From: Leucosporidium creatinivorum
Taxonomy: Eukaryota > Basidiomycota > Microbotryomycetes > Leucosporidiales > Leucosporidiaceae
Assembly (NCBI GenBank): GCA_001600635.1
Contig: BCKL01000029.1
Location: forward strand, 231,657-295,656
Direction of reading: 5' to 3'
DNA length: 64,000 nucleotides
This document shows positions 1 through 10,815 of the stretch, piece after piece (positions within the stretch are counted from its first letter, which is position 1; each line of letters opens with the position of its first letter). The translations under genes and the position numbers were made by a program. The notes beneath the pieces were generated by a model. It was not told the DNA's origin and made no database searches. It saw nothing but the letters and a program-made list of their open reading frames with translations.

Positions 1-2846
1 GGCTCCTCATCCGTTCTCATCTTTCGAACGCCTTCACTGACACTCTTCGCCCTCGACTACAGAGCAGAACCCTTGCTGGGGCGCCGGCACCGGAGTCATC
101 GAGCGCGCTGTGATCGTCTGCCCCGTCACGCTTGTCAAGGTGAGTCACCATTCTTCTGCGACTCTCTCACGTCGCTCACTGTATCCCCTCGCTACAGAAC
201 TGGTCGACCGAGATCAGGAAGTGGCTCGGTCGCGACCGACTTCGAGTCTTTGTCGCCGACCAAGGCTCAACCATCAAGTCCTTCTGCGCCGGCAAAAGCT
301 ACCAAGTGCTTATCATCGGCTACGAGAAGGTGTGTCCCCTCTTCCTCTGCACTCGACCTGCCTCTGACTAGCAGCTGACTTGCGCTCGGCGGGGAACAGC
401 TCCGCACCGTCGTCGACGACCTCAAGTCAATCCAACCGCCCATCGGCCTCATCATCTGCGACGAAGGTAGGTCTGCTCTCTCTCGCAGTACACCCCGTCG
501 TCTCGCTAACGCTTCCCTTCACTCCCAGGCCATCGCCTCAAGTCCTCAGGCGCCAAAGTCACGAAAGCCCTCCGCAGCCTCAACTGCAAGCGTCGCATCA
601 TCATGACCGGTACTCCGATCCAGAACGACTTGCAAGAATATCACACTATGGTCGGTGCGTCGAGACTCTGCCTCACTGCTGAATTTGACGCTTGAGCTGA
701 CCCCGAGCTCTCGCAGACTTCGTCAACCCCGGCTGCCTCGACACCTACTCGACGTTCAAGAAGAGTGAGCCATGTTCTCGTCCTACAGCATCGGCAGAGC
801 TGACACGTCCTCCACCCACCCAGTCTTCGAGAACCCTATCCTCAAGTCTCGCGAGCCGAACGCCAGTGCCAAGGTCAAGGAAGTCGGTACCGCTCGTAAC
901 GACCAGCTGCAGCGTATTGGGCAAGCTTTCATGCTCCGTCGCACGGGCGAAGTCATCTCCAAGTATCTGCCACCGAAGCGTACGCCTTTTCCCTTCCAGC
1001 TCTTCCGCCGAGAGCTGACCTCGCCCCCCTCGCAGTCGAGTACACCGTCTTCATCATGCCCACACAAGTTCAACTCGCCATCTACGCCAAGATTATCGAA
1101 GGAAACGCTGTGCGCGACGTCCTCAACGGCGCGGGAGGGGGCAACGCTCAGCAGTTGTCGGTCCTCAACGTCCTCAAGAAGCTCTGCAACACGCCGGGGT
1201 TGCTCATGCAGCAGCTGAAGGAGGTGAGTTGCTTGCGGCATCAAATAGGCGTAGAGCAGAGACTGATGAGATTGAGCGTCCAGGGCAAGGGACTCGACAT
1301 TTTGCGAGGCTCGGTCGTCAAACTGCTCGAGGACGCCGGGACCGATCCTTTCGACTTTGGTCTCTCCGGTACGCTTCTCACTCCCTCATTTCGTCTTTTG
1401 GGCCCACTGACTCTGGTCCCCCGACCCGCAGGCAAGATGCTCGCCCTCGGTTCGCTCCTCCAAAAGCTCCGCGAGGCCAACGAAGAGAAGATCGTCGTCG
1501 TCAGCAACTTTACCTCGACTCTCGACATCATTGAGAAGCACTGCAAGAGCAAGAAGTACCCGCTCTGCCGTCTCGATGGGTTCGTCTCGCTCTCCCCCCC
1601 AGGTCGAGGGTCGAAAGCTGATGTGCGTTCCGTCTCGTACAGCAAAACCGATCAGAAGGATCGCATCTCCATCGTCAACAGCTTCAACCGCGGACCCGTC
1701 AAGAACAACTGTGCGTCTCCTTCGTTTCGTCTCGGGGGACGCAGCAAGCTGACCTCTCCGCACCGAACAGTCGTCTTCCTTCTCTCGAGCAAGAGTGGTG
1801 GAACCGGTCTGAACAGTTAGCTGTTCTCCCTTTGTTCCGTGTAGTCTCACGCTGACAGCATCCCTCTCGCAGTCATCGGCGCCTCTCGTCTCGTGCTCGT
1901 CGACCTCGACTGGAATCCCTCCGTCGACTTGCAGGCCATGGCTCGGTGAGTGCCGCTCGCTACGCCTTTCTTGTCGAGTTGCTGCTAATCCTCGGCCGTC
2001 TTACAGTATCCACCGCGAAGGACAGCAGAAGCAATGCGTGAGTCTCGCTCGGTCGCTTCTCGCAGCTCGGCGCTCACCCGGCGCCCTAATCTCACACAGG
2101 TCATCTACCGCTTCCTCACCTCTGGAACGATGGACGAGAAGATTTTCCAGCGCCAGACGACCAAGCTCGGTCTCAGTGGATCGCTCATGGTGAGCCTTCC
2201 TTCCCTCGCGCGCCCAGCACCGAACACGAGCTGATCTTCTTTCCTTCAGGACAACGACAGCGTCGGTGCTGCGAGCAAGGGAGACGCTTTCACCATCAGC
2301 GATGTGAGCCACCTCTCCATCTCTCCAGCTCTTGTCGGAAAAAGCTAATCCTCTCGTCGCCGACAGCTTCGCAACATCTTCAAGCACCACCCCGGCGTCG
2401 CCTGCCAGACTCACGACCTCTTGGGCTGCCGCTGCCATCTCGATGGGGCTGAACAGGGCGATCCTTTTGACGACGACGACGAGGACGAGGACGACGACGT
2501 TCCCCTCGAGCTCGGCTTTACTCAGGCTTCGCAATACGTCGAGGATGCGAGGGTGAGTCGGTGCTGCTTCTCCTCGAGTGCATCTGCTGACTCTCGCCTT
2601 TCACAGCCCAACAAGGACCGCAAGACCCTGTCGGTCCTCAACACCTGGACCCACCACAACGGGTGCGATCAGCAGTCGGTCGACGAGATCGAAGACGACC
2701 TCCTTCGCGGAATCGTCTACGCTCGAGTGGCCGAATCTGGAGATGAGGAGGGATTCGACCCGTTGGGCAAGGGTGGCATACGCTTGAGGGGAGGTCAAAT
2801 TGGCATGTGCTTCGCCAAGAAGAGCACCGCGGGCTCGGCCGAGTGA
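1..2846 (+). CDS. RDH54: Rdh54/Rad54B-type SNF2 DNA translocase, 5' end outside window
   Basis: C-terminal two thirds of a Swi2/Snf2 ATPase of the Rad54B/Rdh54 (Tid1) branch, which remodels Rad51/Dmc1 filaments in homologous recombination in the nucleus. The first visible exon starts at 63 after an acceptor at 57-62, so the start and Walker A motif lie upstream of the window. Helicase motifs in order: Walker B D-E-G-H near 460 (split by an intron), T-G-T-P-I-Q-N-D near 607, S-S-K-S-G-G-T-G-L-N near 1785, and A-R-I-H-R-E-G-Q across the intron at 1948-2006. The C-terminus has the C-Q-T-H-D-L-L-G-C block near 2400, typical of Rdh54/Rad54B rather than Rad54. About a dozen short introns; the stop is at 2844-2846. 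Open reading continues through all inferred joins, so the gene appears intact where visible. Confidence 0.93.
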
Positions 2847-3091
2847 TTCGGCGCTGTTGTGTATTCTCTCGCTGCATTTGCTATCACCTCGTTTGCTTCT
2901 CTTGGACTGCTGCACTACAGCGAGCTGTTCCCATCGACCTCTGGCGATGCTTGGCCCTCGCCCCACATTTCGTGGATCGCCCTCCCGTTAGCGCACAGAA
3001 CCCTACTTCGCTTCTCTTCATCCTGCCGCTCACGCGGGACAGCTCAGTCGACGTCTCTCGCACTCGCACCCTCGCCGAGTACCCTACAGCC

Positions 3092-5315
3092 ATGCCCCAT
3101 GCAGCCTATGGCAAGCAACCCGAAGCGGAAGGTCAACGGCCCTTCGCGACCCCCTTCGACCAAATCAGCGAGGAAGAGTTCTCGGGCGAGGTCCCAGACT
3201 ACTTGGAGCGTGAGTCTCCCACCGGTGTTGCTTTTCAACGGCGGCAGGGCTGTAACGGGGCAGAAGGCTGAAGCGGAGCGGCCAAAGAACGCGCCTGCCC
3301 ACGAGTTCGCCGACGAGCAGCGCCGAGCTGACCTTTCCCTTCGATTACACAGCTCCGTACTCACTACAAGGTGAGCTATCTACATAGCTCGGCTAACCCT
3401 TGCCCTGAGCTTGCCTCAGTTTTGCGCTCGAGGCTGGCAGACCCTCGCCGAGATTGCGCCGAAAGCTGACCTATATTCTTCGCAGACATCACCATGCAGT
3501 CTCTTTCATACGAAATACGCTCGAAGCCCGACTGGCAGACGAAGCGCAAGTATTCCACGATTCGCGCCAAGTGGAGAGCCGAGGCGCTCGCTCAGAACCA
3601 GATGGAGGGAGGTCTCACCGAGGCCATGGTCGACTACGTTCTCGACGAGCTAGAGCTACACGAGCAAGATATGAGCGATCCGAACGGTATCCGAGTGAGC
3701 TGGCTTTCTCGCTCGATCAACTTCGGCGCTGAGCTGACCCATTCCGCCTCGCTAGATCTCCTGCTTCGACAAGATCTACGAGTCAGACTCGCTCATCCCT
3801 TCTGATCTTCGCGACACTCTGCTCGAGCACATTGCCAAGCTGGAGAACGTCCCCGAAGAGGCGCTCGACTGGCACCCTGGCTCCAACAAGCAAGTCCTCG
3901 ACCTCGTCCACCCCTCGCTCTACCCTCTACGCTACGGCATCACACCTATCCATACGCGCAACGATGCTGGAGAGCTCAGCGAGGAACTCTCGGTAGCTCC
4001 GGCGGCGAGGAATGCCAAACACTCGACGAGCAAGAAGTTCCAGTGGCTGCCGACCGACTTCGCCATCGCCGAGGACGGTTCGGTCAAGATTGAGTCGTAC
4101 ATCAACAATCTGTGAGTGTTTTCTCGACTGTGCGTACAGCTATAGAGCTGACCATCCTTTTTGCCAGCCACCCCGAACGCGAGGCTGCCTTCTACCCCGT
4201 CCTCGCTCGGCTCTTCGAGCGCTTCGTGCCGATGTACGAGCGCGTCCTCTCCGACCTCCAATCTCCTCCTCCCCGTCGCATCACCGTGGCCATGGATGAC
4301 GCATACCATTGGTATGCGGACGAGTTCGACGAGGAAGGTTACGAGGGCTCAGATGTCGACACGGCCATGGAGGAGTTCTACGAGTCGCGCAAGATCACCC
4401 TTCCCGCTCCCAAGAAGCCTTTCTCCCTTCCTCCAGCACCCGAGGGCGACTCTCCCGCCTTCAAGCTGCGCGGCCGAACCGTACAGGTCATCGTCAAGCT
4501 CGCCAGCATCCTCCTCACCCCCGAGCAGCCGAATTACGAGGGGGGTGTCTGGCACGTCGAGGGTATGCAGAACGAGGAGATCGTCGCCTCGGGCATCTAC
4601 TACTACGACGAAGAGAACATCTCGGAGAGCCGTCTCGCTTTTCGTGGCACTTTCGCCGAAGACGAGCTGCCTTACGAGCAGAACGATGCTCGAGGGGTCG
4701 GAGCGGTCTTTGGCATCGAGAAGTGAGTCGACCTCTTTCTCTGACAAGCACACCTAAGTCTTGTGAGGGGCAGGGAGGCGCTCGCTGACCCTCTCGGCGA
4801 TCCTTCTCGGCTCTGCTTCTCGGCTCCGCAGTGAGGGCCCCTGCATCCAGGATTATGGCTCGCTCGAGACCAAAGGCGGTCGGGCTATCGCTTTCCCCAA
4901 CATCTACCAGCACCAAGTCTCCGACTTCTCCCTCGTCGACCCCACCAAGCCCGGCCATCGCAAGATCCTCGTCTTCTTCCTCGTCGACCCCCTCAAACGG
5001 GTCCTTTCGACGACCGAGGTACCTCCTCAACAGCAGGACTGGGCGCTGGCGGAGCTCCTGAAGGGTCGACAGGCGGATTCAACATTCCCTTCGCTGCCGA
5101 ATGAACTCTGGGCCAATGTCGTGGAGGAGAGCTCGTTACTATCGCTGAAAGAGGCGAAGGCCGTACGGGAGGAGCTGATGAAGGAGCGCAAGTTTCTGGT
5201 TGAGGAGAACACCACCGCCATATTTGAGTGAGTGGACTTTCGCCGCCTGGTTCGAGCACCGAGCTGACCTCGCTTCGGGTTTCGCAGGCGCCCATTCTCC
5301 CTTTGCGAGCATTGA
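3092..5315 (+). CDS. DUF4246 family protein
   Basis: Fungal protein of the DUF4246 family, function not established. The chosen start (M-P-H-A-A-Y-G) opens a short exon, joined across introns at about 3210-3352, 3371-3485, 3694-3756, 4111-4167, 4725-4831 and 5230-5287. Family landmarks are D-W-H-P-G-S-N-K-Q-V-L-D-L-V-H-P-S-L-Y-P near 3865-3925, W-H-V-E-G-M-Q-N-E near 4550, and a D-P-T-K-P-G-H-R-K-I-L block near 4935. The H-x-E pair in W-H-V-E-G and the later H and R would suit a 2-oxoglutarate/Fe(II) oxygenase-like fold, but that is inference. The C-terminus ends C-E-H before TGA. It lies 245 bp downstream of RDH54 in the same direction, with no sign of functional linkage. Confidence 0.85.
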
Positions 5316-5498
5316 GTAGCTTGTTAGGCAGCTGTAAATATCATCTATGAGTGTCTCCACTCCGCTCAGGAGAGGTGATCAAGGTGTGCACCCCTCCTTA
5401 CCCCGCTCGACCTTGTCGCCTTCGCTCGCTCGACTCTCTCTTTCCTCCCGCTCACTCGTCTCGGTGCTTGACTCGCCTGCTCGCTCTGCTGGACGATG

Positions 5499-6384
5499 AT
5501 GGAAGCTACAGCAGACCTCGCTCGCTACTGCTTGCATTGTCACGCTACTGGTAAGCCCTGTTGAGCTGCAGGGAAGCGAGGATAAGGGGAGGGCTGACGC
5601 CGACCGTCTCGAGCAGCTGCTGCTGGCGGAGGATCACTCAAGGCTTGCGGCGGGTGCAAGAAAGCGCGATACTGCTCTACAGAATGTCGTGAGTCTCTAA
5701 ACTGAGCGTAACGAGGCGGATACGAGCGCCGAAATTGACTCTCGTCTCGCTTCGCAGAGAAGCTCGACCGGCCTCAGCATAGAATTTGGTGCTCTGCTCT
5801 CAGACGCAGCAATACGGACGACCGTGTGTGCATCCCTATACATGAGCTTGAGGCGTTCGAAAGCGCAGCAGGAGGTAGATCCCTTCACAGCTTGAACCCC
5901 CCAGTCACCACCGAGCCGTTTCAAATTCGCTGACACCTCTTGACCTGCAGGCATGGTGGGGTGGGCCGCCGAGCGTGCACTCGATCTGATGAATCCCACT
6001 AGCACACACTTGAGCCGTGTGCTTGTCACGTCACGTCATTCCGAATCAACCATCTTTGGCGATTTGGCGACGACCCCGTCAACCGCTTTCGCCTACTCGA
6101 GGTCTCTACTCAGCCGATCCGCTATGTCGCGCAACACCTTCTATGGATGCACGCCGAAAAAGGCCAAGAACTCTCGGAGATGCTCTCCATGCTTAACGGG
6201 GCGCCCGACGAAAAAGGCAGACCAAACGCCGATCTTTTCTACAGTCAGCTCGCCCTCTATGACTTAACTCGCGTGGAGGGCGATCACCGTCCGCGGGTTT
6301 ACCAAGGGCGGTCGGCGTATGCTGGTTGCCGAAGAGAACTGGCAGGACCAGCTCAAATGGATGCTCGGCGGAGGCTCGGCATGA
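5499..6384 (+). pseudogene. MYND-finger family gene, copy 1, frameshifted
   Basis: Starts M-E-A-T-A-D-L-A-R like its relatives at 54,085, 55,322 and 61,723. The finger is complete over three exons: C-L-H-C, C-G-G-C-K-K-A-R-Y-C-S-T-E-C-Q, then H-R-I-W-C. After the intron at about 5872-5951 the body opens in one frame (V-L-V-T-S), is interrupted at about 6023-6037 by GTCAC repeated in tandem (5 extra bases), and continues in a second frame with family-like residues (N-H-L-W-R-F-G-D-D-P and so on). Near 6275 the family sequence returns to the first frame and ends N-W-Q-D-Q-L-K-W-M-L-G-G before TGA 6382-6384, matching the D-W-x3-L tail of other copies. Two frame changes make a functional full-length product unlikely unless there is a sequencing error. 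An alternative Met at 5496 is in frame. Confidence 0.75.
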
Positions 6385-6766
6385 AGAAGGCAGCGGGAGC
6401 AGAGACGTTTTGAGGTTGCAAACAGCCGACCATCAAGTTTCACTGGCCTTTTAGCTCTTTGTGAACAGAGAGAGAACTTGAGAGGGTGCTCGATACACGG
6501 CTTCCTACCTTTGCCATCGCCGAGCTTGCCTCCTTCGCCTTTCCCAATCGATCTGCCTCGCTCTTCTAGGTCTTGAAAGCTCTCAGAAAGTGCTCTTGAG
6601 CCATTTCACTACATCTAGAACATACTACAGAACCCCCTCGCCAAGCTTGGACCTCCTCAGCCTCGCTCGACCCTCTTCGATTTCGCTCGTCCTCCTTTGT
6701 CCCTCCTCCCTCATCTTTGCTCGTCTCTCTCTCTTTCGACCGCGCTGGAAGCTGCTCGCTCGTAGG
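6385..6766. other. Spacer with leader repeat shared between MYND genes
   Basis: No gene seen. The part from about 6500 to 6700 is closely similar, in the same orientation, to 55,075-55,260 upstream of another MYND gene (see the repeat entries). Confidence 0.6.
6500..6700 (+). repeat. MYND-gene leader repeat, copy 1
   Basis: Includes a near-perfect stretch from about 6613 to 6690 (catactacagaaccc, then ctcgccaagcttggacctcc, then ccctcttcgatttcgctcg) that recurs at about 55,182-55,253. Both copies end 80-130 bp before the start codon of a MYND gene, so promoter or 5' leader duplicated together with the genes. Confidence 0.7.
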
Positions 6767-7819
6767 ATGGAAGCTCAAAGCTCAAGCTCGAAGGGACGGT
6801 TCTGCTTCAAATGTGGGGTGCTCGAAGGTGAGCTACAGCTTGAGTTTGAGCGAGCGAGGGCTCGAAGCTCACCAGCTCCACCCGCGGCGAGGGAAAGCTG
6901 ACGAGTCTTTTGCTCGACACGCAGACGACGGCAAGGGCTCGGCACGGAGGTTAATGGCTTGTGGGCGGTGTCGCGGTGCATGGTACTGCTCCAAAGAGTG
7001 TCGTGAGTCTCGCCGAGAAAAGCGACCGAGGTGTGTGAGCGAAAGACGACTAATCGGCGCTCGGATCCATCTACAGAAACTGTTGACTGGCTCAGGCAGC
7101 ACAAAGTGCACTGCTCTGCCATCAGCACCGTCAGGTCGCGTCCGCCGTCGGTCGTCCCCGATCGCTCGAGCACTCGGCGTGAAGCTGAGATCGCGGGTCT
7201 ATTCGCCGAGTTCACTACAAATGTCATGGGTGAGCTCTGCACTAATTCGATCTTGCTTGCGCCAGTAGCGATTCTGATATCCTTCCTCTGCTGCAGACGA
7301 GCTTACGACGCGTGCTTCGCTCGCTTCCCTTTTCGGCTCGGCATGCCCAACGCTCTCCACGAGACGCACTTCCTCACTCTAGAGTTCGTCCCTACCCTTG
7401 ACCCTACACTAGTCTCTCAAGGCGTCCGCCATCGCATCCAAGCCGTCGGCCACGCAATGCTCACGACGACCGAGTTGGACGCCCTCTTCGCTAAGCTCAA
7501 CGTACCGGGCCCTAAAGGTACCCTTGGCCGCTTTAAAAACGAAGAGTTCAGTCTGACAGCAGCGGAGAACGCCAAACGAGGACGGATCACCTGCCGACTC
7601 ATCTGCTACGCTCGCTTCGACATCCCCGAGGGAGGGGGAGGGCAGATTGTGCTCGCTGCCGACGCTTTGTACCTGCCTCCACTTTCCCCAACGCAGCAAA
7701 CAGCTACTCACATATTCCGTCGCTGGTACTCTCTCCTTCTCGCCTCGCTCGCTGGACCAGTGCCGAGCCAGGAGGAGCTCGCCGCGAGGATGTTCGTGGC
7801 GTCGCTGGGGGGCGAATGA
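6767..7819 (+). CDS. MYND-finger family protein, copy 2
   Basis: N-terminal MYND finger: F-C-F-K-C, then C-G-R-C-R-G-A-W-Y-C-S-K-E-C, then H-K-V-H-C, split by introns at about 6828-6924 and 7003-7078. The C-terminal domain starts with a C-F pair like its relatives and carries an R-R-W-Y-S-L-L-L-A-S-L segment near the end that resembles the family's D-W-x3-L tail. Odd point: the third intron (7230-7296, gtgagc to ctgcag) would shift the frame and hit a stop; an acceptor five bases later (acgag, ending 7301) keeps the frame and gives a 72-nt intron. Either that weaker GAG acceptor is used or the copy carries a one-base frame error. MYND fingers bind proline-rich peptides in other proteins; the role of this family is unknown. 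Confidence 0.7.
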
Positions 7820-8324
7820 AGGCGCTAGCTGTTTAGCAGCTGGCCGAGGCTCTCCGACAGCCTCTGAGGGTGAAATCAAGTCTACCAGAGCTCCTGAGCG
7901 GTACCGAGAGAACATCTCGCCACCCGAAGACGGCTGCTCGGCGAACCCGAGCTGCTGAGTGGCAGAAGCGTCGACTGCAACTACCGTTCGGCAAACACGA
8001 GCCGTAACATGAGCCTTGCCTCTGTTGTCTTCGTCAGAACTTGGCGATGGCAGCTTCGCAAATTCTTGTGCTTCCATGCACTGGCAGACTGCCGACCGCG
8101 ACTTCTTCGGCGATCGCTGCTCGGGCTCGACAATGTCAGCTCGTCGCGTCGTCTCGAGGCTCTCTAGCTTCAAGCACAAACGAAGAGTGCTGTCCTAGCT
8201 TCACGAGCGACCATCATACCCCTATCGAACTCGACTTGGCCTCGAAGGAGCTCGACCACTCATGCCCTCCCACATCTACCTCGCCTCTGCTTTCGACTCG
8301 CGTTCGACTTTGCTACAGCTCAAG
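7820..8324. other. Intergenic spacer
   Basis: Downstream of the MYND gene and upstream of the F-box gene. Scattered short open frames have no coding character; nothing recognisable. Confidence 0.5.
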
Positions 8325-9979
8325 ATGGGATCCTGCTCCTCGATACTACAGCGTCCAAGCGTCTCCCCTACTTCCAACGAAGCTGCCGGCGAAGGGCGTC
8401 ACTCAACCGCCGTGATGCCTGAGTTGGCTAGCTCTGCTTCTGAGGCTTTGCCAGAGCACAGAGATGAGGCCAATGTCCTTGGTGAGTCGTATCCTGCTGA
8501 GACTACTCTTCCCGCTCAGTGCTGACCCCAGGCTATCCGCTCTCAGAGCACGACCCACCTCAGCTCGCTCAAGCTTCGACCGTGACGCCGCCTGCTGCTG
8601 TGCTCGAGGCCGACAAGGATGTCTGTGAAGCTACAAATACTCCCAGTAGGTCGTCTGCCAGTCTGAACACCCGTAACGCCCAGCGCTAAAACAAGTTCCC
8701 TCGCAGAGCGCGCGCTGCCTCAACTCCCTCCCGAGGTCTGGGGACAGGTCCTCAGCTACTTCCAACTACCCTTCGCAACGCTGTTATCGCTGCAGGACCC
8801 CGAGCTCTCGACCAGCCCGCACTACGCCGACCTCGCTCGCTTCACCCTCATCAACTCGACCTTCGCCGAGCTCGTCAAGCCCTATCTCTACGAGCGCCTT
8901 CACTACTTCAAGCCCGAGTCTGAGACCAGCGGGCTGGTCCGCTCCGGCGCCGCCCCTCTTCCTCACTTCACCATGAAGACCAAGGGCAAGTCGACGACCT
9001 TCCTGCGAGACTTGACCGTCGTCGGAGCTCGTCACAGTGGACTCGAACTTCAGGAGCTTCAGCACGGCATCATCCCCAGTTGCTACCAGAACCTCACTCA
9101 CTTGAAGCTTTGCGGCGTGACAACGCTCGAGTTGGACGTCTTCTCGTTCCCCGGTAAGCGCTCGTCTCCATCGCCGAAGGTTCGCTCGCTGACTTGCTCC
9201 ACGGCGCAGAGCTCCAAGTTCTCACCCTCATGAATACCGAGCGCGGAGTCTGCACGCTCATGGGAGGTACCCCTCGACTCCGCCACCTCGGCGTTCTGCA
9301 CGGAGCCGGCCTGCCCGACTCGACGCCGTCGCTCAACCAGCTCTGCGCCTCCCTCTTCTCCCTCGCCGTCGGAAGTGACGCCATCTATACGACTTCAGAT
9401 TCGGACGACGGAGCTCTCGTCTCGTTGCAGGGCACCGCGTATATCGAGGCCACCGAGCGCCTCTTCGGCCCTCTCTGTCCAACCCTTCGTCACCTCGCCC
9501 TCGATGGCCACTTCAACAACCTCGCAGCTTGGGAGCCACTCTTGAAAAACTGCGACTCGCTTCGCTTCCTTTGAATTTATAACATCGAAGAGCAATCATT
9601 CCCTATCTTGCGCCGTCTCGACATCCCGACCATCACGCTCCTCCACCTCGACGTTTCGAGATCAGACGATGTGCTTGAGCAGCCGCAGCAGCCCAGAAGG
9701 AGGGGGGCCGGTCCCGTGGACAAACGCTTTGATCTACTCTCCGACGCTGTCTACGCGGGACGCTTCGCCAGCTTGCAGACGTACATCGGCGGCATCACCG
9801 ACGACTTCAACTACCCTCAACGACGCACCTGCATGACTTTCGCCAGTGTTGTCCTCCGTCCCAACGAACCCGTCTCTATGAGCTATGGATCCGGCCACCG
9901 AGACCTCGACGCTTATACGAGGAGGGATGAGTGGGATCCGCTCGGCGAGGAGAGTCGTCGCAAGCTGCTGGGGTTGTGA
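8325..9979 (+). pseudogene. F-box/leucine-rich-repeat-like protein with in-frame TGA
   Basis: Four exons joined across introns at about 8482-8532, 8646-8706 and 9153-9208. An N-terminal F-box follows a Ser/Ala-rich leader: L-P-P-E-V-W-G-Q-V-L-S-Y-F near 8722, then L-I-N-S-T-F-A-E-L-V-K-P-Y-L-Y near 8850. The rest looks like irregular leucine-rich repeats (L-R-H-L-G-V-L, L-R-H-L-A-L-D-G), as in SCF substrate receptors that recruit proteins for ubiquitination. At 9572-9574 an in-frame TGA follows L-R-F-L; the same frame then continues for about 135 codons with matching character (L-R-R-L-D-I, Q-T-Y-I-G-G) to TGA 9977-9979. So this is either a nonsense-mutated gene, a readthrough, or a base error. 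The first residues M-G-S-C-S-S fit an N-myristoylation/palmitoylation site. Confidence 0.75.
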
Positions 9980-10503
9980 GATGGGGCTGGCGTGAGCTGA
10001 CGGATAGGGTGGATGAAGATGAAAGAGGGCTTCTGTGCTGCTATATGTGAGCTTGCTTTGCTTGATGCAGAGGAGAGTGAAGGGAGCGAGCGCCGAGAGA
10101 GCCAGCTCGGCCGAAGAGCTGAGCAGCTTCTGCTGAGCCGAAAGAGACAGATGACAAAGGACGGGTGCTCCCATGTGGAGAGAGGATGGCGGAGGGACGT
10201 TGGGCAATTACTGTCGAACACAACGTCTCGACTTGAGGAGGCAGCTCGGCGATTGTAGGCTCGCCGGCCTCAGCAATCGAACGGCTCGCTTAGTGAAGTA
10301 CTGGAACCTCGCGTTGACACTCTCGTGAAATGACACCTCGAGATGCAGACAGATCACGAGGGTCTCATCTCGTCAGCCGGTACATCGCAAGAGAGACGAG
10401 GAAGATCAACGCTTGCGAAGCCGAGTTACATCCACTCTCGCCGAGAACGAGGGGGAGCCAAATCTTGACTGATGGCTATCACTCGAATGCTACAGAAAAG
10501 GTC

Positions 10504-10581
<78 letters not shown>

Positions 10582-10815
10582 GGGGGGGGGGGGGGGCTAT
10601 GGCGTTCAGCTAGCTAGGTCCCATGCGTCGCCTGGTGCATCGGTTGCGAGGCGCCGACGGCCGACTACTGCTCGCCGAGCTTCAGCCTGGAGGGTCAGGA
10701 AGAGTCAGCAAGCGGCCTCCAGCAGGAGAGCGATCTCGTCTCACCTGCGTAACTTCGCATGTGCGCCTCGAAGCGATCTCTCGAGAGCCCTCTCCGCTAC
10801 AGCTCGGCGCTCTGC
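9980..10815. other. Spacer containing edge of inverted duplication and poly-G tract
   Basis: No gene. From about 10,280 onward the sequence matches the reverse complement of the region ending near 63,420. It includes the poly-G run at 10,508-10,596. Confidence 0.6.
10508..10596 (+). repeat. Poly-G tract
   Basis: A run of 73 G (10,508-10,580), one A, then 15 G. The matching place in the inverted copy (near 63,210, other strand) has only about five G, so the tract is an expansion or an artefact confined to this arm. Confidence 0.95.

Noticed and set aside
10472-10620. Open frames encoding poly-glycine across the G run
   Set aside because: Pure by-product of the homopolymer; present in several frames and not linked to any gene.
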